From Carettochelys insculpta (lineage: Eukaryota; Chordata; Testudines; Carettochelyidae), in the NCBI RefSeq assembly GCF_033958435.1, contig NC_134137.1, positions 242,032,501 to 242,096,500 on the forward strand: a stretch of DNA of 64,000 bases, read 5' to 3'. Positions 11,901 through 22,535 of this stretch are shown here, one piece after another. The translations under genes were made by a program, and so were the position numbers. Numbering within the stretch: position 1 is the stretch's first letter; every line of letters starts with the position of its first letter. Under the pieces are notes generated by a model. The model saw only the letters and a program-made list of their open reading frames with translations, was not told the DNA's origin and did not search any database.

Positions 11901-14562
11901 GACTACTGTCCTAGAATTTCCAGCCACAAGGGATGTTTTTACTTAGGAAAGAACGTTAAGCATTAGTAACCTGAGGGCATTGTTGTTTGCAACTTTTAAA
12001 CAGTCTTCCAGCCTATTCAGAGATCATAAGTCCCTAATGGCAATTATTATACAAACTATTTTTTTTGTTTGACTTTGTTTGTCTTTTCTCATCTAGAGAG
12101 AAGTCTAGGCCAGAACAACCATTACTTCTGTGAACAGCTACCCATTACTTTGGTGTGCTGTCAGCCTGATGTGAGTGTGTGTATTTAAAAAAAAAATTGC
12201 TCTTAGGTCAGTGTGTCTAAAATCAAGTGGTAAATTGTCATAAGAACCTACATTACTGTGGTATGCTTTATATTTGACTAATATATTATGTGTAGATGGA
12301 TGACCTAGCGTATAAACAATCAAGCCTCTTTACTGTTGAGAGTATTAAATTCAGTGATTGGAAAATTCATAGTAAGCCTAGCTTTTTTGTTTGTTTGTTT
12401 GTTTTGTTTTTGCAAATTTAGTTTTCAGGAGCAAGCATCTACTCTTCATAAACACTCTATTTGCACAGCAGGGTAGCTGAGACAGCAATAGTCCTAGGGA
12501 TCAGGGCCCCATGCAGCTTAGACTGGTGGCATGCAATTTATTGCAGTCTGCTCTGCTGGCTCACTTCACTTTCTTTATCTCACATCTTTATTCTGCCTAC
12601 TGAGATGTACAGTAGGTGGAATCTGTCAGGCATGAAGCCAGCAGGCAATGTGAAAGCGGAGACTGCTGGCGTCAGATTGATTAAGCCTGTGCACGTGTCT
12701 GCAGAAAGGAGACATCAGGTTTAATCACTCTGCCTGAATTTCTTTCAGTTCCTTTCTCTTGGAGATAAATGTCTTGTGAAATGTCTTGTGCAGCGCACAG
12801 CAGGAGCACTCCTATAAGGCAGAAAAGTAATAAAGGATAGAAACTTATTTTTCCTTACCATTCTGTTATTGGCAGTGATATGCAAAGTTTGAAAGAAGGA
12901 CATGATTGGCTTTACTTAACTTCTGCCTAAGTGCAATTAGTAGTGAATAATGTTACTTATTTTATTAGATAAATGCTTCATGACTATCCCATCTCTCAAG
13001 AGCAACCTTTCGGAGATGCTAACCGTAGCAATTCTTAAAGGTGGTAACTTTAGCTGTTGTTGTTTGTGTTAGGAAGCAAAAGCCTTGAAAGTTACTTTGG
13101 CTTGCGGCTTTTTTGAGAGCAAATGGATTCTTATTTTTAAAAATATATGTATTTGTTTTATTGGTTTCCATATTTAGAGATCTGCAGTGTACCAAAGCTG
13201 GGCTTGAAGATTAAAATACAGCACATATTTATGATAAAAAAAGGAGCTCTGCACATGTAGTCAATTCTTCTCTGGTATTTAAACCACTCATATATGTCTT
13301 ATGTAAATATGGGGATAAGAAAAGATGAAGACAAAAGATGGGGGAGAAAGAGTAATGGAATGTCAATACTAAAATTGAGACAAGAATTAGCCACTGACAG
13401 GTACTTGAAATTAAGACCACAATTGCCTTTCAGATTGGTCCTCAATTTTTGTAAGTGGTAAGCTGCTCTTCCTTTTCTGTTCAGAAAATAAAATTCAAAC
13501 TTAGCAGTTGCTTATTATTAAAATCTGTTAATGGAATGGGTGTCAGGGTCACATAGCACTGCTGTTTAGACTTGGGAGTGACAAACTCTTATACCATATT
13601 GTGACAAAATTGTGTGTATGTGCCACATGCTACTCTGAAGGTATCTCGATGTGTCCCTGCCTGATACTCAGAACCATAGTCATACAATATATGAAGCTCT
13701 ATGTACTTCTGAGGTCACGCCATGACAACTGAGCCTTCACATACTGCTTAGCTTCTTCTATTTTTCCTGATCCAAAGGCCACTGGAGCCATAACAAAAAA
13801 AATAGCGCATTTAAAGTAAGTGCCCCAAACACTGCAGCATTGGTATTGTGAATCTTACTGGTTTGAATATTAATGCGGGATTCTATAGTAATTTATTTAT
13901 TTATTTTCAGTATAAGGGGTTGTCACAAATTAAAGGCGACCAGAGACAAAAGACTGGCCCTTGGCACAGCAGTAATAATGGAGTGTTTTTCTCTAAAAGG
14001 AAATCAGGGATCGAAACTAAAACAGACAGGCATGCTGGATTTTAATTTTAACTTACAGATCCTATTAAGTCACAACTATTTGGCTGAATTCCAAAGATCA
14101 GAAATTAAAAGGATTGGGCTGAACTGAAATTTCTTTGATAACATCTAGGATTAACTATTGCAGCTTCTTGTTTATTGGTCTTGTGGAGGACAGTTAGAGT
14201 AAACTTTCACTCATTCGGTATTCTGCCATTAACTCATCTTTTGGCTAATAGATAAGAGCAAGGCCCTGGCACTTGTGATTATTAAAAATCCTATGACATT
14301 TTTACATGAAGAAGACGTGTTAATCACACTATCCTAGCCAAACAGCACCCTGAGTGATTAAACTGTAGATTTACCTTACCCTCCAGTCCACCCTTAATTG
14401 GCTGAGGGATTCACTTCCTGCCCTAAATAATTGTGTAGTGCTGGTGAGTGCTGTTAAATAGCTGCCTTGCTTCCTTCCAGTGGTTGCTGCATTCTGAAGT
14501 ATGGGTAACTATGGTTCAGTGGTACATAGATTGATTTTTGTAGCTGTGCCTTCAATCATAGA
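8935..14562. other. Long apparently unique AT-rich stretch
   Basis: About 5.6 kb with no recognised transposon end, RNA gene or convincing exon. It holds only minor simple repeats such as GGTGGTGGTGGTG (11347), a GTTT run (about 12387-12410) and ATTTATTTATTT (about 13891). Open frames are short and without motifs. It could be intronic or intergenic. Confidence 0.45.
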
Positions 14563-14784
14563 GGCCGCATCCACACAGCATTCCCCTTTCAGACGAGGAA
14601 CGAAAATGAGGGAGATCAAAACTACACATGAAGCGCTGATTTACAAATCTAATGCTTCATTTGTATAATCTTGCAAGTGCGTGTCTGGAAGAGACTTTTC
14701 CAAAAGCAAAAACAGCCATGTAGATGGGGTTCCTTTGGAAAAAAAGAACATTTTTGAAAGAACCCTTCTTCCTCGTTCAAGTTC
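14563..14784. mobile_element. Half of a foldback element (left arm only)
   Basis: Starts GGCCGCATCCACACAGCATT, a decayed version of the GGCYRYGTCTACA end, followed by CCTTTCAGACGAGGAACG and GAAGCGCTGATTTACAAATC, similar to arms at 43921-44121 and 44563-44975. The partner arm is missing. The sequence ends where a pogo-like repeat begins. Confidence 0.55.
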
Positions 14785-14952
14785 TGTGCTGTTGTTTAGC
14801 TGTAATTTACCCCTAACTGTCTTCTAAGAGCCCAGTAAGCAGTGGAAGTGTTGGTAACATCCTAGAAAATATTGACCCCCCATCATCTGGCAAATTCTCT
14901 CATCTGGCGCTGGTCAGGACCCAAGGGTGCCGGATGAGACAGATTCAATCTA
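14785..14952. mobile_element. Pogo/Tigger-like MITE, partial
   Basis: Matches in reverse the element at 54941-55210 (shared words AGCCCAGTAAGCAGTGG and GGTAACAT, and the CTGGTCAGGACC region). It ends GGTGCCGGATGAGACAGATT and then TCAATCTA next to a TA, the target of Tc1/mariner/pogo elements. It is truncated on the left. Confidence 0.6.
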
Positions 14953-16394
14953 TACAACATTTGTGGAAGGATGTTCATATATATTATAGAGTATATGTCC
15001 CCAAAGCAACAAATTAAAATTGTTTAATGCTAACTGGACTGGCATTTATGGTAAAATGTTCCTTTACTATTTTGCTAAAATGACACTGCCATTTACCCTG
15101 TTTGCTGGTTGGCTCAGAGATCAGCATCAATCTTCACCATTGCTGCTTCCTTCTGTGATGCTGCAATCCTCTCTCTTTGGCCCACACACCAAAATAAACA
15201 ACTAATCTCCTGCTTTGCGGTGGTTGCTGTACCCAGAACTGATCCCTTGGAATCCCTGAAGGGCCCTCACTGGGCAGGCAGTCCTACTGAGAGCAATCTC
15301 TTGAACGGCCGTTCTCCTTAACTCTGCTGACTAACCCTTGTGAGAAGCACCTTAGTGGGAATGAAGGTGGCGCAGCACCTGCTCCAAGAGAAAGCTCACA
15401 ATCATTTGTTTTCCTGTGGGCTATGTGGGCTGCCTCCTTTAGGCAGGATATTATTCCATTTCAGTTCAGCTTTTCTAATCATCCCTTTATTTCATTGAAC
15501 AGCGGAGTATTATGCAATGAAGACTGCTGAAGGCTTGCCATGAGTATGTTCATTAAGTAAAGCAATCCTCTCAGATTTTTTAGTGCTGTTCTTATTTCAT
15601 AGCTGGGGGTGGGGGAGAGATTTTTTTCCAATTTTGTGGTGATTGTTTAATATCTTGTCTTCAGAGCTTAATATTTGCTTAAACTTCTTAAGTTGACATG
15701 AAGGTTTATCAAATGGTTAAACCTAATTAATGGCAGTTTACAAACACCACTGGTCCTCCCCTTAAGCTATTTTTGAAAATAAATTAATAGGGATAGAACA
15801 ACCAAATGGCCATCCATAATACTAATATATGAAAGGTGGAATGATTAATAAAAGATCTGGCATGAAAACAACTGTGTAATATTTGATGCAAATGCATTGC
15901 CAGGACCCAAGGGAATTAATCATACAGTGTTTTTTTGGGCCTTGGCGATAACTAAGCTTCTCAAGCCAATTTTTTTAGAAAGCTGGTAAAACTATTGGAC
16001 TTTCTGCTTCTCATTTTGTAATTTTTGTGCCTGGAGTGAGTGAAGCATGAGAGAGCTTCGGTTTTGTTTATGACTTCTCCAAATGCCTGCAGAAATGTTT
16101 TGTTTTTAAGCTGATATGATCAGGAATAAATTGTGCCACCAAAGATGTCCCTTCATTGGAAGGAATTCTGATATCAGTGTATTTTAGCTAGGGTTGGCTT
16201 ATTTTTTTTCATTCAGCATTGTTGTAAAGCATTCAGTGGGAATCAGGGCAGACTTTCCTTTAAGAAATCCATGCATTTTATAAACCCAAGTGAGGTCTTG
16301 ACCTCCAGGTTTCAGGACTAAAGTGAGACTAGAACAGCCGGATTAATGGGAACCATCAAGGGAGGATCTATGGCTGGGAACTCAGAAAGGTCAA
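14953..16394. other. Non-coding DNA, nothing recognised
   Basis: No repeat family, RNA gene or exon that I can support. Confidence 0.4.
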
Positions 16395-17256
16395 AGCAAA
16401 ACTTAGTGACCTATGAACAAGTAAGAACATCAAAGCATAGTAATGGCCAAACTGGGGCAAACCAATGGTTTTCTGACAGCGTCCAGTGCCAGATGCTTCA
16501 GGGTGGCTGATCAAAACGGGGTAATTATCAAGTGATCTACACTCTGTTGTCCACTCTCAGCTTCTGGCAGTTGGACATTGAGGGAGTGATCAGAGCATGT
16601 GGTTGCATCTCAAACCATCTAATAATGAACTTATCTAACTCTTTTTTCAAGCCTGTTATACTTCATCACCTCCCATGGCAAAGAGAATACGGTGGAGACG
16701 CCTTGTTCCACACATTCGTGGTGCATTGCGTGCAGCAGCAGTACTTCCTTCTGTTTGTTTTGTGCTGCTTATTCATTTCAGCTGGCGATCCCTGGACCGT
16801 GTGTTGTGTGGAGGGATAAATAACAATTTTCCCCTCTGCCATTCAGACTTTGTAGTTCACATAGTTGTCTCATTTCTACACTAGGTGATTCCATGCTAGC
16901 AGTTATTTTGAATCTCTCCTCACGCTAGTAGTTATTTTTGTTGCCCTTCTCTGTTCTTTTTCCAATTATAATGTTTTTGAGAAGGGCTAATCAGAACTAC
17001 ATGCTGTATTCAAAGTGTGTGAGCATACCCTGACTTCATATCGTGGCATTATGATGTTTTCCGTATTATCTGTCTCTTTTCTCATGGTAGTTAACATTGT
17101 TACCTTTTTTTTAACTGCCACTGCACTTTTAGCATGTTTTCAGAGAGCTATCCATGATGACTACAGAACTTTCACGAGTAGCAACAGCTAACATAGGTCC
17201 CATCATTTTGTGTGTGATTATTGTTTCTAATGTGAATTATTTTGCACATATCAATA

Positions 17257-17587
17257 CAGTAAACCCCCAAGATATGTGCAACCGAGATGCATGTGTCTCG
17301 AGTTAACATGACTGCTATCCCCAACAGGAGCAACCTTCCGCCACCAATAGGAGAGGTTTCCCCGTTGCTGTCAGAGGTGGCAGCTGCTTCTGTCAGGGGC
17401 AGCAGCCAAGAGTCAGGCTCTCAGCTGCCACCATGCACAGGAGTGGGGAAACTGACTAGGGCACCAAGGACAGTGTGGTCCCCAGCTCCCCTGCACTTGC
17501 TGGTGCCCTTGTCAGTTTCCTGGCTCCCCGGAGTTGTGTGAGGATTTTGACTTACACGGGCTGAGGAGGTAAGTCCAGGGTCTAGTG
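17257..17587. mobile_element. Pogo/Tigger-like MITE in the L3-type LINE
   Basis: Left end CAGTAAACCCCCAAG, right end (inverse) CACTAGACCCTGG, flanked by TA at 17255-17256 and 17588-17589. Removing the element plus one TA restores the LINE reading ATCAATACTGAATTCCATCT, which matches the equivalent stretch near 61982. The interior has no transposase frame. The same TIR type occurs at 45350-45954. Confidence 0.82.
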
Positions 17588-17715
17588 TACTGAATTCCAT
17601 CTGCCATTTTGTTGTCCAGTCACCTAGTTTAATAAGGTCCCTTTTTAATTCATTGTAGTCCATTTTGGACTTAACTATCTTGACTAATTTTGTATTATAT
17701 GAAAAAATTGCCACC

Positions 17716-17949
17716 TCATACTTCAGTGTCATTTATGAATATGCTGAATGGCACCGATCCTAGTACAGATCCTTTGAAGACCCTGGTTACCCTTTGTTTC
17801 CTGTCTTTTAACCAGTTGCGGATCCATGAGAGGACCTTCCCTCTTATGCCAGGACTGCTGAGTTTGCTTAAGAGCCTTTGTTGTGGAACCTTGTCGTAAG
17901 CTTTCTGAAAGTCCGAACACACGATATCAACTGGATCATCCTTGTTCAT
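17716..17949 (-). pseudogene. Reverse transcriptase fragment (LINE ORF2)
   Basis: A 77-codon open piece of the L3-type LINE polymerase. The catalytic motif A context (SDFQKAYDKVPQQRLL) and the following GKVLSWIRNWLKDRKQRV are typical of CR1-clade RT. The frame then jumps to GSVLGSVPFSIFINDTEV, having lost the intervening SGVPQ segment. A second frame at 17421-17732 continues with a decayed KLVKIV segment. Non-functional. Confidence 0.8.
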
Positions 17950-17980
17950 ATGCTTGTTGTCCTGTCATAAGATGAACTCA

Positions 17981-18700
17981 ACCCTGTGGTGCCTCTCACT
18001 GGATGTCTTAGGAATTATCCTCATGTGGGGCCCATCCTCTGGTGGTGTCCCACTATTGTCACTTCACATTTGGGCCCGTGTCTCTCCCTGGACCATGGCA
18101 TCCCCTTTCTGGACACTTCCCTCTGGGTGTGCTTCGCTCTGTTCTCTCCCTCATTGCCTAATATTCACCTCAGTGGCCCACTGCAGTCATCGGTCTACCC
18201 CTTGCTCCAGAGGCAAGCTGCAGTCTTACTTGTCTGCTTTCGTCCTTAGCAAGTTTTGGGGGAAAAGGGAGGAGCAGGCATACCTGTTATTCTAGGTCCC
18301 AACCCAGGGACTGCTCTCTTTTTACCTTCCCCTCCTTCCCGCTTCCCTGGGTCAGTTCCCTGTCATAGTCCCTAGTGCCTTCCCTGCCCTTGTCTCAGGG
18401 CCGTAGTCTAGCAGTTCCCTAACTGCTGGGCACTGTGCTCTTCTTGGTACTGATGGCTCCTTGCCCTGCTGGGTCCCAGCTCCTCCTTCCTGGGCTCCCT
18501 TGAGGTGCCTGAACTCCTCCATCCTTCAGCTCCTTGTGTACAGGGCTTGCTTCAGTCTGATTGGTTGTTCTTCAATCTGTCTTCCTATTGGCTGTTTTTT
18601 GGATCTGCCGTAATATTGGCTGTCTGCTGTGCAGCTTCCCTGGGGCTGCCTTTAATCCTTGCACGAGGGCAGTGCAGGACAGCCACCCGATTGACTCCCT
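17981..18700 (-). mobile_element. LTR-like insert with three CCAAT boxes
   Basis: Splits the L3-type LINE: host sequence ends GATGAACTCA and resumes at CTCAAAAATTATAATAGATT, giving a possible 4-bp CTCA duplication (17977-17980, 18701-18704). A start at TGTGGTGCCTC (17985) is also plausible for an LTR. On the minus strand it has three CCAAT motifs at near-regular spacing, as in promoter-bearing LTRs. No coding frame is recognised. It could also be a non-LTR or DNA element. Confidence 0.5.
18560..18619 (-). promoter_or_regulatory. Three evenly spaced CCAAT boxes
   Basis: ATTGG occurs at 18560-18564, 18587-18591 and 18615-18619, i.e. CCAAT on the minus strand every 27-28 bp. Two lie in the stronger context AGCCAAT. 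This spacing suits NF-Y type promoter arrays. Whether it was ever active is unknown. Confidence 0.45.
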
Positions 18701-18968
18701 CTCAAAAATTATAATAGATTGTTGAGGCATGAATTGCCTTTGCCAAAAAGTGCTGACTATTCCCCAGCATGCTGTGTTTGGCTATGTGTCTGATAATTCT
18801 CTTGTTTGTAATTTAGTATTACTCAATTTCCCCGTTAATGGAGCTGGGTTAACAGACCTGGAATTGCCCATGGAATATTTTCAGCAAATTGGCATTACAT
18901 TAGCTACCCTCCAGTCCTATGATACAGAGTTTGATTTAAGTGATAGATTACATTCCACAATTAGTAGT

Positions 18969-19392
18969 TGTGATGGGGTTCAGGGGTCCCCCTGCACTGC
19001 ACCCCGTCCGCTGGCAGGAGTGACTCTCACTCAGCAGGTACAACAGGAGGTTTATTAGGCAACAGGTGCCCAGTTTCTCACAGAAGCGACAGTACAGCAG
19101 TCAGAGACAGTCCTTCCAACCCATCCTGGGGAGAAGACCCCGAGGGGTGCCCCTCTGGGGTGTAGCCTTCCCCCTCCTCAGGCTGGCTGCCTTCCAGCTC
19201 TCTCTTCCCCTAGCCTAGCCTCAACTGCCGCCCCCGATTCAAACCCAGCTCGGCTCCTCCCTCCTCTTTGTTCAGGGCAGAGGTGTTACCTGCCAGTTGT
19301 AGCCCCAGGGTCATCCTTAGCCACTGGGAACTGCTCTGCTTGCCTCTCACATCCAGCCTGACTTACACATGCACACCCCCCACTCCATCACA
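18969..19392 (-). mobile_element. Solo LTR of an endogenous retrovirus, 424 bp
   Basis: Starts TGTGATGGGGTT and ends CTCCATCACA, so the ends are the inverted pair TGTGATGG/CCATCACA. It is flanked by a perfect 5-bp duplication GTAGT (18964-18968, 19393-19397), and the interrupted LINE reads straight through when it is removed. A minus-strand AATAAA lies near 19050-19058, suggesting minus orientation. No internal retroviral genes remain, as expected after LTR-LTR recombination. Confidence 0.85.
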
Positions 19393-19445
19393 GTAGTTTT
19401 GCAATTTCATATTTGAGTTCCTTTAGAAATCTTGAGTAAAATTAG

Positions 19446-19861
19446 GTTAAGTAAAATGGCTACTAACTATATATAACATTTTACAAATTAACCCCAAAAG
19501 ACATTTCTTAGATTCTTTTCTTGACATTATTTAGTTCATAATTAGGGCTTTTCCAAATTCATGGTTCATTCTGGTCAATTTCACAGTCATAGGATTTTTA
19601 AAATAGCAAATTTCACAATTTCAGCTGTTGAAATCTGAAAATTCATGGTGTTGTAATTATTGGGGTCCTGACCCAAGACGAAGTTGTGTGTGGAGTTGGG
19701 ATGGGTCACAAACTTATTGTAGGAGGAATTGAGGTACTGCTACTCTGACCTCTGTGCTGTTGCTCGTGGCACTGCCTTCAGAGCTAGTCAGCTGCTGGCT
19801 GGAAGCCCAGCTCTAAAGGCAGAGACACTTGCCACAAAGAGCATCTCAGAAAGAAGGATGG
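19446..19861. other. Non-coding spacer
   Basis: AT-rich then unique-looking DNA; nothing recognised. Confidence 0.4.
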
Positions 19862-19873
19862 CATGGTATGGTA

Positions 19874-20685
19874 CTCCACCAAAACAAAACAGCACAACTG
19901 TAGCACTTTAAAGACTAACAAAATGATTTATTTGGTGATGAGCTTTCATAGGACAGACCTGCTTCATTCCACGCAAGCTCAGCACCATGTGACAGGGTTA
20001 TGCCAGGGGAGTGAGTACAAGAGGGAAAAGCAGGGCTGTGTTGAACTGGCAAACAAATGGAGTGGTACAGCTGGGGATGAGGCTGCCCTGGGTCAATTGG
20101 GGCCAACTGGGCCCACTTAAGACTGCCTTTAAAAACCCTTTGCCAGTGGGAGGGAAGGGTGATTAAGGAGAGCAGAGAAGGCGAGTGAAGAGAAGCAAGG
20201 AGAGTTTTCTAGGAACAACAGAGGAGTGGAGGAGTTTGCAGCAGCGAGGGGCTGGGGCCTCCGTCCAGGTGGCCCTGAGATTTGGCATGAGGCTAGAAAG
20301 AACTGATCACAGGCAGATGAGCTGATCCAGTATTGGGAATGTGCTGCTGCTGCCACTACCTGGAGGAGGTATGAGCTGTGGTGTCCAGGGTGAGGGGAGG
20401 CCTTCCCCATCAGTAGCAGCCACACAGGGTCCCTGGGCCGGAACCTGGGGTGAGTGGGCGGGGCCCAGGTTCCCCCCCAGACCATCACCCCCTCCCCGTC
20501 CCAAGAAGGGCAACGGTGTCCTGGCCATGGGGCCAGTGGACTGAACAGAGGCCCGTAGCCCAGGAACAAGGTTAGCCATACCACAACCAAATAAATCATT
20601 TTGTTAGTCTTTAAAGTGCTACATTTCTGCTGATTTGTTTTGGTGGAGTACAGACTAACATGGTTACCTCTCTGTTACTATTCAA
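19874..20685. mobile_element. Penelope-like hairpin repeat with inserted LTR
   Basis: Flanked by a perfect 12-bp duplication CATGGTATGGTA (19862-19873, 20686-20697). The two arms are inverted copies: 19900-19935 is a perfect 36-bp reverse complement of 20587-20622, and similarity extends outward to about 67 bp with the GTACTCCACCAAAACAAA word. The right side continues into ACAGACTAACATGGTTACCT, a terminal motif shared with repeats at 38066, 48167 and 54369. Assignment to Penelope-like elements rests on the hairpin layout, duplication length and recalled sequence. Confidence 0.7.
19988..20585 (+). mobile_element. Probable solo LTR inside the Penelope-like repeat
   Basis: Starts TGTGACAGGGTTATGCC, ends ATACCACA, and is flanked by ACCA on both sides (19984-19987, 20586-20589). 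A TATA-like TTTAAAAACC lies at 20128-20137, followed by purine-rich GAGAGCAGAGAAGGCGAG. TG...CA ends plus a 4-bp duplication fit a retroviral LTR. No viral genes are present. Confidence 0.6.
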
Positions 20686-20697
20686 CATGGTATGGTA

Positions 20698-21035
20698 TTG
20701 TCCGCTTTCTTCTGGGCAGCTGCCTGCAGATCTGAGCCCTCGGTCAGCTAATGCCGTTCTCTGGCCACCCAGGGGTTGAGTAGGGTGTGGAGTAGAGACC
20801 AGATTTCATAGTCCACGATGCATTTTTCATGGCCAAGAGTTTGGTAGGACCTTATTCATAACATTGTGGAATACAGAGACTGAATTATATTTGAGTGCGT
20901 TATTGTTTAATATCATTGTCTTCAGCTTCTGCATTTTTGATGCATCCCTTTATAAAGAGGGAAATTTTTCCCCGTCACTTCTGGTGAGAATGGCTTGGGA
21001 ATTGTAATGAAATCATACAGAATCCAGCAATAGAC
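20698..21035. other. Non-coding spacer
   Basis: No feature recognised. Confidence 0.4.
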
Positions 21036-21430
21036 TAATAGACTTTAAGAACAGAAGGGATCATTGTGATAACTTAGTCCAAACTTCTGCACAGATACCT
21101 CACCCACCCCATCCTGTAACAGACAAATAATCTCCAGTCTCTGGCTGTTATTGAAATCCTCAAACCTTGATCTGAAGGCTTCCCTTTACAGACAATCCAC
21201 TATCAATTCTAGTTTAAAGCAGTAAGTGACCTGTGCCCCATGCTGCAGAGGAAGGCAGAAAATTTCAATGATCTCTGCCAAACTGACTTTGGGGGAAAAT
21301 TCCTTCCTGAATCCAAATATGGTGATCAGTTAGATTGTGATGCTGTTGGTAAGACCCAGCAACCAGACACCTGGGAAAGAATTCTCTGCCTTAACTTGGA
21401 GCCCTCTCCATGTCGTGCCTCATCTTAGCA
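21036..21430 (-). mobile_element. Ancient CR1-clade LINE 3' region
   Basis: Contains stretches I recognise as a widespread sauropsid repeat: AGACTTTAAGAACAGAAGGG at its 3' end (minus strand), CTGCAGAGGAAGGCAGAAAA, AAATTCCTTCCTGA and CCAAATATGGTGATCAG. The order agrees with the known repeat. A short relative in the opposite direction lies at 22485-22535. Confidence 0.65.
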
Positions 21431-22313
21431 GGCTGTAAATTAATGTTTTTTTATAATCTTAAACACAGTTCAGAAGGGAAAAAAGTACTGTGGGAAGATG
21501 TACTAGGTACACATGAAGTGGAACGCTTTCCTCAGGATTTGGGGATAGTTCTGGGGGGTTTAAGCTGATCAGGAGCATCTATTGTATAAGATGTAAACTG
21601 AGTTCTGACCCCATTTAGTAATTACAGAGTCTTTACCACTCCTCACAATTTCCCCTTTGAATAGTTACATTCTGCCGACATAAATTCTGTACACTGTGTC
21701 ACTAGATACCATTCTTTTTTCCCGTTCTCTCTAGTTGTTGTTGTTGTGTTAAGCCATGTTCCGCTTCAGTGGTATAGGTCTTTTGATAGTGGGCAAAGTG
21801 ATTTTTGTTTACTGTATGTCATTTACAGGACACTTTGTGTTCTTGCATAACAGCAAGTTGCATATGAATGTAAAATCATGTTCTTTCGAGGCTTCACTGG
21901 GTTTATGCAATGGCATGTTGAATATATGACAATGAGACATCCCCATTTCTACAACACCTTTTAGATATCTCTCAAACTGCACTGTAGATCTCCCATTCTC
22001 ATTGTTCTAGTATTATTTAATCCATTTTCCCCTCTTTCAGCACATCCCCAAGATATTTTGTCTCTGCTTCTTCTCTGCTCCTTCATTAAAAGTATCTAGA
22101 ACCTTGCACTGAAGTTTCATTCCTCTTCCTATCCCGCAACCATTTTTTTTTCTGAGCGCCTCACTTCTAGGATTTCTCAAAATCTTACAAACAGTATAGT
22201 TAGCTGTTGTTTTCGTGTAGACAGAATGTCTATTCTCTACACTCTAGTTCTGTCTAGTCAGAGAGCATTTAGTCTCTGACCGTACTTGTTGGCTTGCTAT
22301 TTACAGCTTGTAC
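21431..22313. other. Non-coding DNA, nothing recognised
   Basis: T-rich runs and unique-looking DNA only. Confidence 0.4.
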
Positions 22314-22422
22314 CAGGGGTGCTGAGAGCTCTTGAACGCAAGTGGAAACTGTATACATATAATGGAAACCACTTCAAGCCAGGAGGCATACAGCTCCCCA
22401 CACTCTTAGTTCCAGCACCTAT
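22314..22422. mobile_element. Short TIR element (about 109 bp)
   Basis: Ends CAGGGGTGCTGAGAGC and TTCCAGCACCTAT form short inverted repeats around GTGCTG. The interior includes GGAAACCACTTCAAGCCAGG. Probably a small non-autonomous DNA transposon. No clean target duplication. Confidence 0.5.
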
Positions 22423-22484
22423 TACTAATATCACTAACTTTGTTAGTGTGCAGGTGTCTGGGTGGTGATGAGCTCTGACATACA

Positions 22485-22535
22485 GGAGGTCAGACTAGTT
22501 GATTCTATGGTCCCTTCAAGCCTTAAACTCTGCTT
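22485..22535 (+). mobile_element. CR1-clade LINE 3' tail fragment
   Basis: AGGTCAGACTAGTTGATTCT then TGGTCCCTTCAAGCCTTAAA matches the 3' UTR pattern of CR1-type LINEs and is the reverse of the start of 21036-21430. Confidence 0.6.

Larger units (their letters stand above)
16395..19445 (-). mobile_element. Old L3/CR1-type LINE interrupted by three insertions
   Basis: Minus-strand non-LTR retrotransposon whose 3' end lies at the low coordinate. Collinear with 61225-62475 (shared words CTTAGCTATCTTGACTAATT-like and GGACTTAACTATCTTGACTA). The frame below 17949 encodes RT motif-A-like DFQKAYDKVP and SVLGS...FINDTEV. The catalytic FADD region has decayed to FSYNTKL, and about 20 codons before SVLGS are missing. 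Host sequence resumes after each insert: pogo-like 17257-17587, LTR-like 17981-18700 and solo LTR 18969-19392. The family name is from memory; CR1-clade membership is firmer. Confidence 0.8.

Noticed and set aside
19988..20585. A promoter/5' exon of a host gene (TATA-like motif followed by a GC-rich stretch)
   Set aside because: TG...CA ends with a 4-bp duplication, and the position inside a repeat hairpin, favour an LTR. The frames inside are short and overlap on both strands.
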